Of a DNA stretch of 53,890 nucleotides, positions 16,828 to 25,031 are shown piece by piece. Made by a program: the position numbers and the translations under genes. Numbering within the stretch: the stretch's first letter is position 1; each line of letters opens with the position of its first letter. Below the pieces are notes generated by a model. The model saw nothing but the letters and a program-made list of their open reading frames with translations, made no database searches and was not told the DNA's origin. This DNA is from Clostridia bacterium (GTDB taxonomy: Bacteria > Bacillota > Clostridia > UMGS1883): assembly GCA_017414645.1 (NCBI GenBank), contig JAFQLL010000104.1, positions 1 to 53,890 of the forward strand, given 5' to 3'.

Positions 16828-18225
16828 TTAAAATACGCCTAAGGCTTTAAGAAGAAGAATTGTCATAACAACAGGTGCTACATATTTGATAATTACGATG
16901 AACAATCCCTTTCTTGCAAATTTTTCACCGTTGCGCTGCACCTCATCGATAACCCACTTAGGTTTTGCAATCCAGCCGATAAGAACACAGGTAAGAATTG
17001 TAATGAGAGGCATAATTACGCTGTTGGAGATATAGTCAGCAATGTCTAAAAGTTGACCTACTGTTCCGTTGGGAAGTGCAATTTCAAAGTATAATACATT
17101 ATATCCCATGCAGATTAACACTGCACCTATTGCGGCAACAGCTGCAACAAGAAGGCTCATCTGCTTACGGGTTTTCTTGAAGTATTCCATACAGCTTGCA
17201 ACAACAGTTTCCATAATTGAAACAGAGCTTGTCAGTGCCGCAAATGCAACCATAATAAAGAAGAAAATCGCAACAATGTTACCTGCAAAGCCCATATTTT
17301 CGAAAACCTTGGGAAGCGTTACAAACATAAGGCCCGCACCTGCTTCGTTAACCATTCTCTCAGGACCGAAGAATACACACACCGCGGGAACAATCATCAT
17401 ACCGGAAAGAATTGCAACCATAGTATCAAAAATCTGTATTTGTGTAACAGACTTATTGATGTTTATATCTTTCTTAACATAGGAGCCGTAAGTAATCATG
17501 ATGCCCATTGCAACGGACAGGGAGTAGAACATCTGATTCATTGCGTCAAGCATAATGTTAAAGAATTTACCTACAGTAAGACCATCAAAATTAGGCACCA
17601 AATACACTGCCACACCCTGAAGACCAGTTCTTATTTCTCCGCTTTCTGTTGTATATGAAAGAGTGAGCGAATAAATCGCAATGCCTGCAATGAGAATCAA
17701 AAGGCAAGGCATAACAATTTTTGAAAACTTTTCAATACCCTTTTCAACACCCGCATACACAATTATTGCTGTTATAGCAAGGTAAATGAGCATGAAAACA
17801 ACAGGTGCAACAGTTGACGATGTAAAGTTTCCGAAATAACCGTCAGAAGCAACCTGCGCTCCGTTAAAGGTTACATACTCTGTAAAATACTTTAAAATCC
17901 AACCGCCGATAACAGTGTAGTATGTCATGATAATTGCGGGAACTACAAAGGTAAGATGACCTACCCATTTCCACTTTTTATGAATTGCGCCGTAAGCGTT
18001 ACCTGCATTCATACCTGTCTTTCGACCGATTGCAATATCAGTCATAAGAAGAGCAAAGCCGAAAAGCAATACAAGTGCAATATAAACAAGAATGAAAAGA
18101 CCGCCACCATGCTTTGCCGCAAGGTTGGGGAATCTCCAGATATTACCTAAACCCACAGCACTTCCTGCCGCCGCAAGAACAAAGCCTATTGACCCGGAAA
18201 AGCTGCTTTTTTTCTGCTGTTCCAT
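16828..18225 (-). CDS. Neurotransmitter:sodium symporter (NSS/SNF) family transporter
   Basis: 465 residues, about 11 membrane helices. The opening SIGFVLAAAGSAVGLGNIWRFPNLAAKHGGG contains the Na+/substrate-binding unwound helix 1 of the family. Bacterial members (TnaT, LeuT, MhsT) carry amino acids such as tryptophan or hydrophobic residues with Na+. The substrate here cannot be read from the sequence. GAAGGAGA lies before the ATG. The gene sits between spo0A and spoIVB, an unusual place for it. Confidence 0.92.
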   Translation of the reverse strand: MEQQKKSSFSGSIGFVLAAAGSAVGLGNIWRFPNLAAKHGGGLFILVYIALVLLFGFALLMTDIAIGRKTGMNAGNAYGAIHKKWKWVGHLTFVVPAIIMTYYTVIGGWILKYFTEYVTFNGAQVASDGYFGNFTSSTVAPVVFMLIYLAITAIIVYAGVEKGIEKFSKIVMPCLLILIAGIAIYSLTLSYTTESGEIRTGLQGVAVYLVPNFDGLTVGKFFNIMLDAMNQMFYSLSVAMGIMITYGSYVKKDININKSVTQIQIFDTMVAILSGMMIVPAVCVFFGPERMVNEAGAGLMFVTLPKVFENMGFAGNIVAIFFFIMVAFAALTSSVSIMETVVASCMEYFKKTRKQMSLLVAAVAAIGAVLICMGYNVLYFEIALPNGTVGQLLDIADYISNSVIMPLITILTCVLIGWIAKPKWVIDEVQRNGEKFARKGLFIVIIKYVAPVVMTILLLKALGVF

Positions 18226-18262
18226 AACCTATCTCCTTCATTGTTTTTTCAAATACTTTGCT

Positions 18263-18290
18263 ATTATATCACAGTTTTACAAAAATGCAA
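18263..18290 (-). promoter_or_regulatory. Promoter of the NSS symporter gene
   Basis: TTGCAT (18290-18285), 16-base spacer, TATAAT (18268-18263). Divergent from the MATE promoter 18 bases away. Confidence 0.65.
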
Positions 18291-18307
18291 CAAAAAACTC
18301 CGTTTTA

Positions 18308-18336
18308 TTGACATATTTTATAAACTGCAATATAAT
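18308..18336 (+). promoter_or_regulatory. Promoter of the MATE-trmH operon
   Basis: TTGACA (18308-18313), 17-base spacer, TATAAT (18331-18336): an exact consensus match. Confidence 0.88.
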
Positions 18337-18376
18337 TGATTATATCAGTATCTACCGCAAAAGGAACGTTTTATGT

Positions 18377-19759
18377 ATGAATAAAAGGACAAACCTTTAC
18401 CAAACTTTAACTCTTATACTTACCCTTGCTCTGCCTACAATGCTTGAACAGCTAATGCAGACCGCGGTGCAATATATCGACACTGCCATGGTCGGCACAT
18501 TAGGCACCTCTGCCACTGCGGCGGTAGGTTCAACGGTAACAATTAACTGGCTGGTAAATTCCACCGTTTCGGCACTTGGCATAGGTTTTTTAGCCTTCGT
18601 GTCCCGTGCGTTAGGGGCAAACGACGTAAAGGGTGCACGACGCATAACTGCCCAGGCTGTGTTTTCAACTGTTGTCATCGGCACATTTTTCACCATAGCC
18701 ACACTGCTTTTAAGCCCTGTAGTCCCCACGCTAATGCAGGTGGATAAAGCAATAAAGGACACGGCTGCGTTATACTTTTTCATAATTTATCTGCCAATGC
18801 TTCCAAGAAGCGCCACAATTATTTTCGGCACGCTTCTTCGCAGCGCAGGCGACAGCAAAACTCCTATGAAAATAGGCATTGCAGTAAACCTTATAAATGT
18901 TTTGCTGAACTTTTTCCTCATATTCCCCTCACGCCACTATGGTGCCATTTTCATTCCCGGGGCAGATTTAGGTGTAACAGGTGCGGCAATTGCAAGCAGC
19001 ATTTCCTTTACATTCGGAGGATTTTATATCACATATAAGCTTTTCACTCACCAAAAGATTTCTCCCGTTGGTGAAAAGTTTTTGCCCGATAAAAGCATTC
19101 TCTCTCCATGTCTTTCAGTGGCATTTCCAAACATGCTTCAGCGCTTCGGCACCTCGTTAGGCTATGTTGCCTTCGCAGGCATGGTAAATTCATTAGGCGA
19201 AGTGGCAACTGCAGCCCACACAATTGCAAATACCGTCGAGTCGGCGTTTTATATTCCTGCCTACGGCATGCAGACTGCAGCAGCAACATTGTCGGGCAAT
19301 GCTTTAGGTGAAGGCAACCCCAAGAAAATGAAGGATGTGGGCATTGTTATAAATATAATTGAAGTAGTACTGATGATAATTTCAGGTGCATTGCTCTTTA
19401 CCTTTGCACCGAAAATGGTCATGCTGTTTTCAAAAGAAAACGATGTAATCCGTTTAGGAAGCACTGTTTTACGCATGGTGGCGCTTTCCGAGCCCTTTTA
19501 TGGCGTTTCCATAATAATTGAAGGCATTCTGCAGGGTGTTGGAGAAACTAAAATACCGTTAGCTTTTAATATAACAGGCATGTGGGGTGTGCGCATTGTG
19601 GGCACCTTCATCTGCACACAGCTGTTTTCTATGTCACTTGTTTCAGCATGGGCATGCATGATAGGTCACAACATGCTTTTGTTCGTACTTTTTACATTTT
19701 ACTACAGAAAAGGAAGCTGGAATCCTTTAGAGAAAGGAAATAAAAAATGGCACAGATAA
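18377..19759 (+). CDS. MATE family multidrug/Na+ efflux transporter
   Basis: 460 residues in about 12 membrane helices arranged as two MatE repeats. Typical motifs: LALPTMLEQLMQTAVQYIDTAMVGTLG near the start, RSAGDSKTPMKIGIAVNLINVLLNFFLIF in the middle, and GVGETKIPLAFNITGMWGVRI in the second half. The ATG at 18377 follows AAAGGA by 11 bases; reading further upstream would run through the promoter. Substrate unknown. Overlaps the next gene by 13 bases. Confidence 0.92.
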   Translation: MNKRTNLYQTLTLILTLALPTMLEQLMQTAVQYIDTAMVGTLGTSATAAVGSTVTINWLVNSTVSALGIGFLAFVSRALGANDVKGARRITAQAVFSTVVIGTFFTIATLLLSPVVPTLMQVDKAIKDTAALYFFIIYLPMLPRSATIIFGTLLRSAGDSKTPMKIGIAVNLINVLLNFFLIFPSRHYGAIFIPGADLGVTGAAIASSISFTFGGFYITYKLFTHQKISPVGEKFLPDKSILSPCLSVAFPNMLQRFGTSLGYVAFAGMVNSLGEVATAAHTIANTVESAFYIPAYGMQTAAATLSGNALGEGNPKKMKDVGIVINIIEVVLMIISGALLFTFAPKMVMLFSKENDVIRLGSTVLRMVALSEPFYGVSIIIEGILQGVGETKIPLAFNITGMWGVRIVGTFICTQLFSMSLVSAWACMIGHNMLLFVLFTFYYRKGSWNPLEKGNKKWHR

Positions 19760-20562
19760 TTCACATAACAGAATTTTCCGACCCCAGGCTCGATGTATAT
19801 GCACGCCTTACCGAGGCTCAGCTTTTAAACCGTGAGTTTCCTGCCGAAGGCTTGTTCATTGCAGAAAGCCCCAAGGTTATTGAAAGAGCTTTGGATGCAG
19901 GCTACATTCCAGTTTCTATACTTGTGGAAACAGGCTGCATTAAAGGAGAAAGCGAGGCGGTAATAAACCGTGTTGGCGACATTCCCGTTTTCACAGCACC
20001 CATGGAGGTTTTAAAAAACCTTACCGGTTATCTTTTAACGAGGGGACTTCTCTGTGCAATGCGCCGCCCTCCCCTATCTAAATTTGAGACAATAATAAAG
20101 GACGCACACCGCATTGTAATTTTAGAGGACGTTATGAACCCCACAAACGTAGGTGCAATTTTCCGTTCTGCTGCAGCAATGGGCATGGATGCGGTACTTC
20201 TTACACCGGGCTGTTCAAACCCCTTGTATCGCCGAAGTGCTCGTGTAAGTATGGGCACGGTTTTCCAGATCGATTGGACAATTCTCCCCTCATGGGATGA
20301 AGCTGTTCGTGAAAAGCTTAAGGCCATGGGCTTCAAAACTGTTGCAATGGCACTTTGCGACAACTCGATTTCCATTGACGACGAACAGCTTAAAGCCGAG
20401 GACATGCTTGCAATTATTTTAGGCACAGAGGGCGACGGGCTCCGTGAAAGCACCATTTCCGGATGTGACTACACGGTAAAAATACCAATGTATAATAATG
20501 TTGACTCATTAAACGTAGCAGCTGCAAGTGCGGTTGCATTTTATGAACTTAAAAAGCGCTGA
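19747..20562 (+). CDS. TrmH/SpoU family RNA 2'-O-methyltransferase
   Basis: 271 residues: an N-terminal RNA-binding substrate domain (about 1-105, FIAESPKVIERALDAG) and a C-terminal knotted SPOUT domain. The three family motifs are clear: MNPTNVGAIFRSA, ILGTEGDGL and IPMYNNVDSLNVAAA. It should methylate a ribose in rRNA or tRNA; the site is not readable. It starts 13 bases inside the MATE gene, with AGAAAGGA before the ATG, so it is co-transcribed. Confidence 0.9.
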   Translation: MAQIIHITEFSDPRLDVYARLTEAQLLNREFPAEGLFIAESPKVIERALDAGYIPVSILVETGCIKGESEAVINRVGDIPVFTAPMEVLKNLTGYLLTRGLLCAMRRPPLSKFETIIKDAHRIVILEDVMNPTNVGAIFRSAAAMGMDAVLLTPGCSNPLYRRSARVSMGTVFQIDWTILPSWDEAVREKLKAMGFKTVAMALCDNSISIDDEQLKAEDMLAIILGTEGDGLRESTISGCDYTVKIPMYNNVDSLNVAAASAVAFYELKKR

Positions 20563-20578
20563 TTTTATCAGCGCTTTT
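20552..20578. terminator. Bidirectional terminator between trmH-like gene and spoIVB
   Basis: An 11-bp stem (20552-20562/20568-20578) with AAAA and TTTT ends sits across the stop of the methylase gene. Confidence 0.9.
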
Positions 20579-20579
20579 A

Positions 20580-21764
20580 TTAATTTATGCCTGCCTCCAG
20601 CATGTTCTCAATAAATATTCCGTAGCCTTTTGCAGGGTCATTGACCAGAACATGAGTAACAGCACCTATCAATTTTCCATTCTGAATTATGGGAGACCCA
20701 CTCATCCCCTGTACAATCCCTCCTGTTTTTTCAATAAGCCTTTCATCGGTTACCTTTATCATAAAGCCTTTTGCCGGGTTTTTGCTGTTTTTTGAAACCT
20801 TAGTTATTTCAATCTCGTAATCTGATGAAAATTTTCCATCAAGGCTTGTCCGTATATATGCCTTACCCTTTTTTATTTCACTTTTGTGCCCCAAGGGCAT
20901 ACTTTCGCCATCAGGAATGGTTTTAACAGACCCGAATATTCCTTCCTTTTCGTTTTTTGTAATGTTGCCCAATATTTTTGCATCGGGCAGAAAGGCACCC
21001 TTCAACTCTCCGGGGGTCCCCTTCTCGCCTTTTTTTATGTCTGCTATGGCACATTTTTCAACAGAGCCTTCACGCACAGAAAACTTAACCCCTGTATCCG
21101 CATCTGATACACCATGCCCCAAGGCGCCATAGGTCATAGTTTCGGGGTCAACAAAAGTGAGGGTTCCTACCCCCGCGGTACTGTCACGCACCCATAGCCC
21201 TATTCTTTTCACATTGTCGTATTCCGACATTTCGGGCATAACAGCAATTTCTCTTTTTTCTTCACCTGATACCACTCCTAAGGTAACTGCATTTTCGCTA
21301 TTTGCTATTGCTTTTGAAAATTCATTGGGAGTTCCCGCCTTTTTACCATTCAAAGAAACAATCACATCGCCTTCCTTTATGCCTGCAGCTTCCGCAGGGG
21401 ATTTTTTATTTTCGTTGACCCTGCCAACAGCTACAACCACCAATCCGTCGGAATAAAGCCTTATACCGATGGGCGTGCCCCCTACAATTACCTCCTCATT
21501 GTCAATCACCTTTATATTCACTTTTTTGCAGGGTATGCCCAATACCGAAAGCGATGCTTCATAGCTTCCCACATTTCTGGGTATTATCGCATTTTTTGAT
21601 GCTTCAATGGGCTGGTCGGCAAAGCTGATGCGGGCTATTCCGTCGTAGGTCCAGTTACGATCCTTGTAAAGCACAAAGCTGTCGGGCAAATTTGCATATC
21701 CCACTGCCAGGCTCAGCACAAATAAAGCAAGAAAAACAAGACTTATAATTCGTTTCTTTCGCAT
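20580..21764 (-). CDS. spoIVB: SpoIVB peptidase (stage IV sporulation protein B)
   Basis: 394 residues. N-terminal membrane anchor (5-24), a small beta domain, a PDZ domain (about 95-175, with AAGIKEGDVIVSLNGKKAG) and an S55 serine peptidase domain. Catalytic motifs are intact: His217 in ALGHG and Ser355 in GMSGSP. In Bacillus, SpoIVB is made in the forespore, crosses into the intermembrane space and cleaves SpoIVFA to activate sigma-K. The immediate downstream neighbour is normally spo0A; here three unrelated genes intervene. pdaA lies 15 bases upstream on the same strand. Confidence 0.96.
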   Translation of the reverse strand: MRKKRIISLVFLALFVLSLAVGYANLPDSFVLYKDRNWTYDGIARISFADQPIEASKNAIIPRNVGSYEASLSVLGIPCKKVNIKVIDNEEVIVGGTPIGIRLYSDGLVVVAVGRVNENKKSPAEAAGIKEGDVIVSLNGKKAGTPNEFSKAIANSENAVTLGVVSGEEKREIAVMPEMSEYDNVKRIGLWVRDSTAGVGTLTFVDPETMTYGALGHGVSDADTGVKFSVREGSVEKCAIADIKKGEKGTPGELKGAFLPDAKILGNITKNEKEGIFGSVKTIPDGESMPLGHKSEIKKGKAYIRTSLDGKFSSDYEIEITKVSKNSKNPAKGFMIKVTDERLIEKTGGIVQGMSGSPIIQNGKLIGAVTHVLVNDPAKGYGIFIENMLEAGIN

Positions 21765-21779
21765 ACAAAAACCCCTTTA

Positions 21780-22562
21780 TCATGGTATGTATTCTTCTAA
21801 AGATAAAAAGGTGTAGCCTGCTTCTCGAGCTGAATCGATAATTGAACCCAAAGCCTCGGCATTATCTCGGCTTACGGCATGTAAAAGTATTACACAGCCC
21901 GGATGAAGATTATCCATAGTTTTTTTGTAAGCATAATCCTTGCCTCGTTGCTTGTCACGGTACCAATCGTCGTAGGCAAATGACCAGAACACGTTGGTGT
22001 ACCCTAAATTGGCTGTTACGGCAAGGGTTTTTTCGCTGTAGGCTCCCTCAGGAGCACGCAAAAACTGCATATGTTGATTATATTTTTTGTAAAACGCCCT
22101 ATCAAGGCTTAAAACTTCTTCTTCAAGCTGTTCTTTATCTTTAATTTCCGGCAGGCATGGATGATTCATTGTATGGTTTCCCACAATGTGCCCCTCGTTG
22201 ACCATTCTGTCAACAAGCTCTTCCTCGGTTTTAAAATAATCTCCTGTTATAAAAAAGGTGGCCGTAACGCCCTTGTCTTTTAATGTATCAAGTATTTTTG
22301 CTGTCTGCCCGTTTTCATAGCCCTCATCGAAAGTCAGGTATAAATATTTTTGCTCTTCTGCGCCAAGATATATACATCCGTATTTATCCATTGTTGTTTT
22401 TTGCTTTTCCGTAAACTCGGGCCTTTCGGGTGCGCGCCGCCTCATTCCCCAGCTTTCTTTTTCTTCTGAAACAATGCTTTCTCCAACTGTTTCCAAGGTT
22501 TCAGCATCTTTTACACAGCCCGATAAAACAAAAACTAAAATTAAAACAAATATTTTAAACAA
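21780..22562 (-). CDS. pdaA: Sporulation polysaccharide deacetylase PdaA (lipoprotein)
   Basis: Family members remove the acetyl group from N-acetylmuramic acid so that muramic delta-lactam can form in spore cortex. Visible NodB motifs: LTFDEGYENG, HTMNHPCLP, RAPEGAYS, FWSFAYDDWY and LLHAVSRDNAEAL, which match PdaA closely. The N-terminus is best read from TTG 22562: MFKIFVLILVFVLSGC is a good lipoprotein signal with lipobox LSGC, and GGGGTGG lies five bases upstream. An internal ATG at 22442 would remove the signal. The proposed ribosome binding site is in the 3' arm of the secF terminator, an odd arrangement. Probably co-transcribed with spoIVB, 15 bases downstream. Confidence 0.88.
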   Translation of the reverse strand: MFKIFVLILVFVLSGCVKDAETLETVGESIVSEEKESWGMRRRAPERPEFTEKQKTTMDKYGCIYLGAEEQKYLYLTFDEGYENGQTAKILDTLKDKGVTATFFITGDYFKTEEELVDRMVNEGHIVGNHTMNHPCLPEIKDKEQLEEEVLSLDRAFYKKYNQHMQFLRAPEGAYSEKTLAVTANLGYTNVFWSFAYDDWYRDKQRGKDYAYKKTMDNLHPGCVILLHAVSRDNAEALGSIIDSAREAGYTFLSLEEYIP

Positions 22563-22596
22563 AAAAACCACCCCGTATAATAATACGGAGTGGTTT
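22561..22596 (-). terminator. secF terminator overlapping the pdaA start
   Basis: A 14-bp stem with one mismatch (22565-22578/22583-22596) is followed on the minus strand by seven Ts. The 3' arm contains the proposed pdaA ribosome binding site and the T-run supplies the TTG start. Confidence 0.85.
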
Positions 22597-22617
22597 GCAT
22601 TTTTATTCTTAATTTTT

Positions 22618-23625
22618 TTACTTGGAGCTGTCCTTCCACCATGCCCAGATTGTAGGAGCAACGAAGAGAGAGGAGTAAGCACCGCAAACGATACCAACAA
22701 TGATGGGAAGAGCAAATTCCTGAATGGAAGATACACCCAATACAAAGAGGGCACCGATTGTGAAAAGTGTTGTAAGAGAAGAATAAAGTGTTCTTGTATA
22801 GCTTGTTGTAATAGCATTGTTTGCCTTAACAGCACCTGTAGCCTTCTTACCAAGCATTCTGTTGTTTTCACGAACACGGTCGAATACAATAATGGTTGCG
22901 TTGATAGAATAACCAATGATTGTAAGAACTGCAGCAACAAAGCTTGTGTTCATTGTGAGCTGGAAGAGAGAGTAGAAGCCGAACATAAGAATTACGTCAT
23001 GTGCAAGAGCTATAACTGCACAAACGCCACTCTTAAAGTCGAAACGAATGCTGATGTATACAAGCATAAGCACAATAGCAATAAGCACTGCGAGGAATGT
23101 GTCGCCGATAAGTCTTGCAGAAGTTGTTGCAGAAACCTTGTCGATGCTGATAGCAGCCTTAACAAGACCCTTAACCTCTTCAACTTCTTCGCCTTCAACT
23201 ACTGCATCTGTAGCAGCTTCTTCTACAACATCTGTAGCTACTTCTTCAACTACTGCAGTTGCATCTGTAGCATCGAGAGAAACCTCTTCGCCATTGAAGT
23301 AAGCAAGGAGGCCGTCAACAACCAGTTCAGTTTCTTCGTTTGTAAGCTCGCTTGCCTTGATGAATACGCCATCTGCACCAATAGCCTGTACCTGAACGGA
23401 TGCGTCTGCCTTGGCACCTGTTACAATAGCCATAACGTCTGCTTCAAGTGCACCATCATATGCGAAGCCTTCGGGCATATGTTCAATTTCAAATGTTGTA
23501 CCACTTGTAAAGTCGATACCAAGGTTAAAACCAAAAATTGCCATCGACAGAATGGAAACAACTACGAGGACAGCTGAAATTGAAAGAAAAACTTTTCTGT
23601 AAGCACAAGGATTCTTAAACATCAT
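22618..23625 (-). CDS. secF: Protein translocase subunit SecF
   Basis: 335 residues, six membrane helices, partner of SecD in proton-driven late steps of protein export. Family motifs: GIDFTSGTTFEI after helix 1, the DTFLAVLIAIVLMLVYISIRF helix, and GYSINATIIVFDRVREN. The extracytoplasmic P1 loop carries an unusual low-complexity Ala/Val/Glu/Asp insertion at residues about 117-153, encoded by internally repetitive DNA. The ATG at 23625 shares its A with the secD stop (TAATG), with GGAGG 8 bases upstream. Confidence 0.95.
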   Translation of the reverse strand: MMFKNPCAYRKVFLSISAVLVVVSILSMAIFGFNLGIDFTSGTTFEIEHMPEGFAYDGALEADVMAIVTGAKADASVQVQAIGADGVFIKASELTNEETELVVDGLLAYFNGEEVSLDATDATAVVEEVATDVVEEAATDAVVEGEEVEEVKGLVKAAISIDKVSATTSARLIGDTFLAVLIAIVLMLVYISIRFDFKSGVCAVIALAHDVILMFGFYSLFQLTMNTSFVAAVLTIIGYSINATIIVFDRVRENNRMLGKKATGAVKANNAITTSYTRTLYSSLTTLFTIGALFVLGVSSIQEFALPIIVGIVCGAYSSLFVAPTIWAWWKDSSK

Positions 23626-24941
23626 TACGCATCCCTCCTTTTAGAAGCACCGTAAACCCACGGATTTTTGATACCAAAGCCTACCATAATCTTGAGGAGG
23701 AGCTTTGTAAGGAAAATAGCTGTAACAAGGCTGACTGCAACACCAATACCAAGTGTGATTGCAAAGCCCTTGATTGTGCCTGTACCTAAGAAATAGAGAA
23801 CCGCACAAGTGATAAGTGTTGTAATGTTAGAGTCGATAATAGCAGTTAAAGCTCTCTTGAAGCCGCTATCTACGCTTGCGCCAACGCTCTTACCGCAGTT
23901 GAGCTCGTCCTTAATTCTTTCGAAAATAACAACGTTTGCGTCAACAGCCATACCGATAGAAAGGATAACACCTGCGATACCGGGCAGTGTGAGAGTTACT
24001 CTGTAGCCGTCTTCTACGAAGAAGCCTGCCATGATAAGGCAAACGATGGAGATGTATGCTACAAGTGCAACGTCAGCAACCAAGCCGGGCAAACGGTAAA
24101 CTAAGATCATGAAGATCATAACGAGAATAACACCGATTAAAGCTGCAAAGAGAGATGTTTCGAGTGCTTCCTGACCAAGTGTGGGGCCAACTGCACGGAG
24201 CTCTGTGTCCTTCAGAGAGAAGGGAAGTCGACCGGAGTTGATAACGTCTGCAAGCTCCTTAGCAGAATCCTTATCGAATTCGCCTGTGATAATGCAGCTG
24301 TCAGAATCGATAACATTCTCTACAGTGGGCCAGGAATAGGGCATGCCGTCAAGTGCGATAATAATTACGTTACCGCCTTCTGCTGTACGTGCAATAGCCT
24401 GTTCTGTTGCACTCTTAAACGCAGCGCGACCTTCACTTGTAAGAGAAAGTGTTACATAGTGACCCTGTTTGCCGAATTCGTCCACAGGACCATATGTAGC
24501 TGTTGCAGACTGTACGTATGTTTCTGTACCGTCCATTACAACGTTACCGTCGATATCCATAAACTGAAGAGCAGCTGTCTGTCCGATGTAGCTTACTGCT
24601 TCGTTAGGATCGTCAATGTTGGGAATTTCAACACGGATGCCGTAGTCGCCCTGACGGGAAACTGTAGCTTCTGTTTCGCCCATGCTTGTAAGTCTTACAC
24701 GGATAATGTTTTCTGCGGAAGCAACGTCTTCTTCGCTTACTGTGCTGAGGTCTTCAACATCAGGCTCGAATACGATTACACTACCGCCTACCAAGTCAAG
24801 TCCCTGCTTAACGCCGAATTCGGGGTCAAGAACACCGGGAACTCTGAAACTGCCGATGGAAACATCGCCGAATACAACTACTGCCATAGTTACGATGAGA
24901 ACCATCACCAGTGCAAATGAAATAATATTCTTTGCTTTCAT
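23625..24941 (-). CDS. secD: Protein translocase subunit SecD
   Basis: 438 residues: helix 1, a large extracytoplasmic domain (GVKQGLDLVGGSVIVFEP, AALQFMD, LDGMPYSWPTVEN, GRLPFSLK), then five helices with the conserved GMAVDANVVIFERIKDEL. Length is normal for Firmicutes. Translationally coupled to secF. It has its own strong promoter between its start and the end of scfB, so it can be expressed apart from the SCIFF genes. Confidence 0.96.
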   Translation of the reverse strand: MKAKNIISFALVMVLIVTMAVVVFGDVSIGSFRVPGVLDPEFGVKQGLDLVGGSVIVFEPDVEDLSTVSEEDVASAENIIRVRLTSMGETEATVSRQGDYGIRVEIPNIDDPNEAVSYIGQTAALQFMDIDGNVVMDGTETYVQSATATYGPVDEFGKQGHYVTLSLTSEGRAAFKSATEQAIARTAEGGNVIIIALDGMPYSWPTVENVIDSDSCIITGEFDKDSAKELADVINSGRLPFSLKDTELRAVGPTLGQEALETSLFAALIGVILVMIFMILVYRLPGLVADVALVAYISIVCLIMAGFFVEDGYRVTLTLPGIAGVILSIGMAVDANVVIFERIKDELNCGKSVGASVDSGFKRALTAIIDSNITTLITCAVLYFLGTGTIKGFAITLGIGVAVSLVTAIFLTKLLLKIMVGFGIKNPWVYGASKRRDA

Positions 24942-24988
24942 CTGGATTTTCCTCCTTATTATTTTATGTTATAAAACAACCAAATTAT

Positions 24989-25017
24989 ATTATATAAATT
25001 TAAGAGTGTTTAGTCAA
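24989..25017 (-). promoter_or_regulatory. secDF promoter
   Basis: TTGACT (25017-25012), 17-base spacer, TATAAT (24994-24989); a second TATAAT follows five bases on. Confidence 0.8.
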
Positions 25018-25031
25018 CACTTTTTTCAACT

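Noticed and set aside
22474..23577. Plus-strand reading frame of 367 residues opposite secF
   Set aside because: It is the antisense shadow of secF; rich in Cys and Asn from reading Ala/Val codons backwards, with no ribosome binding site.
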